DNA of 7,456 nt from an uncultured Actinomycetes bacterium. Lineage in GTDB: Bacteria > Actinomycetota > Acidimicrobiia > Acidimicrobiales > RAAP-2. The translations under genes and the position numbers were made by a program. The notes beneath the pieces were generated by a model. That model saw only the letters and a program-made list of their open reading frames with translations, did not search any database and was not told the DNA's origin. Each line of letters begins with the position of its first letter. The first letter of the stretch is position 1. The stretch covers positions 1 through 7,456 of the forward strand of contig CAIKVF010000209.1 of the NCBI GenBank assembly GCA_903830745.1, read 5' to 3'. Of this stretch, positions 6,831 to 7,456 are shown piece after piece.

Positions 6831-7456
6831 CTCGCACCCTCGGATCTAGGAATGCATATCCAACGTCGACAACAGCATTCGCGAGCACAACAAAGAATGC
6901 TCCATACATAACGCAGCCCATAATGACTGGAAGATCGAGATTTTGAAGCGAGCTGTACGTCAGCAGCCCAACACCAGGAAGTCCAAATACAACTTCAGTG
7001 AGTAGTGCGGCTCCACCAATAAGTGCACCAAAATCAAGCCCGAAGAGTGAAACGATTGAGATTAATGAGCAGCGCAGGGCGTGGCGAATCAGAATTCGAC
7101 GCTCTGATAACCCCTTGGCACGAGCAGTGCGGACATAATCCTCATTGAGCGCATTCACTAACTCGGCTCGAAGCACACGAGCATAAATTCCTGCGTACAG
7201 CGATGCCAGTGTTAGCCACGGAAATAAGAGGTGTAGCGCCCATTGGAAAGGATTCTGAAAAATAGAAACAAACCCAGAAGATGGCACCCAGGAAAATATC
7301 GAATGATGCAGCCCCCCTTGAGTAATAAGACTTACCACTTCACCGAGCCAGTAAGCCGGGACAGAAATCGCTGCAATACCAAGGAACATAATCAATGGAT
7401 CAATGAATTTTCCTCGATTGGCCGCAGCAATGATTCCACCAGTTACACCAACGAGC
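6823..7456 (-). CDS. Opp/Dpp-type ABC importer permease, B subunit (N-terminus outside window)
   Basis: This is a membrane-spanning subunit of the importer. The frame is open to the right edge, so the TTG at 7395 is internal and not a start; about 211 C-terminal residues of the usual 310-340 are visible. Further upstream residues read LVGVTGGIIAAANRGKFIDP. Four hydrophobic segments can be seen: around 7390-7320, 7240-7170, 7065-6985 and 6935-6860. The cytoplasmic EAA-type loop that contacts the ATPases is YVRTARAKGLSERRILIRHAL (about 7145-7080). The pattern GGIIAA..RG..ID, the VPSSGF-type extracellular segment and the ending VVDVGYAFLDPRVR fit B-type (OppB/DppB) rather than C-type permeases. 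The stop at 6823 overlaps the D-type ATPase gene by 8 bp. In the usual B-C-D-F order a C permease would lie between them; here it does not, so it must be upstream or elsewhere. Confidence 0.9.
   Translation of the reverse strand, partial: LVGVTGGIIAAANRGKFIDPLIMFLGIAAISVPAYWLGEVVSLITQGGLHHSIFSWVPSSGFVSIFQNPFQWALHLLFPWLTLASLYAGIYARVLRAELVNALNEDYVRTARAKGLSERRILIRHALRCSLISIVSLFGLDFGALIGGAALLTEVVFGLPGVGLLTYSSLQNLDLPVIMGCVMYGAFFVVLANAVVDVGYAFLDPRVRVA
6837..6841 (-). promoter_or_regulatory. ribosome binding site for the TTG start of the D-type ATPase
   Basis: GAGGG lies 6 bases before the TTG at 6830, inside the last codons of the permease gene. It supports the TTG, because no ATG or GTG is available before the Walker A motif. 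Confidence 0.65.

Overview
The window looks like bacterial chromosome with moderate G+C (near 50% by eye), compact gene spacing and long intact reading frames. A planktonic, lower-GC member of the Actinomycetota (for example an Acidimicrobiia-like lineage) is my best guess. It rests mainly on the secreted protein at 2602-3876, which has a small two-cysteine N-terminal module followed by a Thr-rich TTTTTS-type linker. This is weak taxonomic evidence and a marker-gene check would be needed.

Layout. At the left edge is the C-terminal half of an IlvD/Edd-family dehydratase on the + strand (2-871). Everything else is on the - strand, so it reads right to left: a truncated Opp/Dpp-type B permease (6823-7456), a D-type ATPase (5835-6830), an F-type ATPase (4864-5838), an acetamidase/formamidase-family amidase (3929-4846), a secreted copper type II monooxygenase-like protein (2602-3876), then, after a 288-bp gap, a cytoplasmic sulfatase/phosphonate monoester hydrolase-like enzyme (868-2313). 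The sulfatase and the dehydratase converge, and their stop codons overlap by 4 bp.

How the genes may work together. Permease, D ATPase, F ATPase and amidase are tightly packed (8-bp overlap, 4-bp ATGA overlap, 17-bp gap) and are very probably one transcript: an importer for peptides or other small polar organic compounds whose cargo, or a product of it, is probably an amide hydrolysed inside the cell to release ammonia. The copper monooxygenase follows after 52 bp and may belong to the same transcript. It keeps all six copper ligands of the peptidylglycine alpha-hydroxylating monooxygenase (PHM) fold but, by my alignment, lacks the residues PHM uses to hold the glycine carboxylate, so its substrate is probably something else. 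The sulfatase is separated by the only substantial gap, which holds an imperfect inverted repeat, and is probably a separate unit.

The most unusual element is the secreted PHM-like oxygenase beside an importer-amidase operon. No RNA gene, CRISPR array, insertion sequence or origin was seen.
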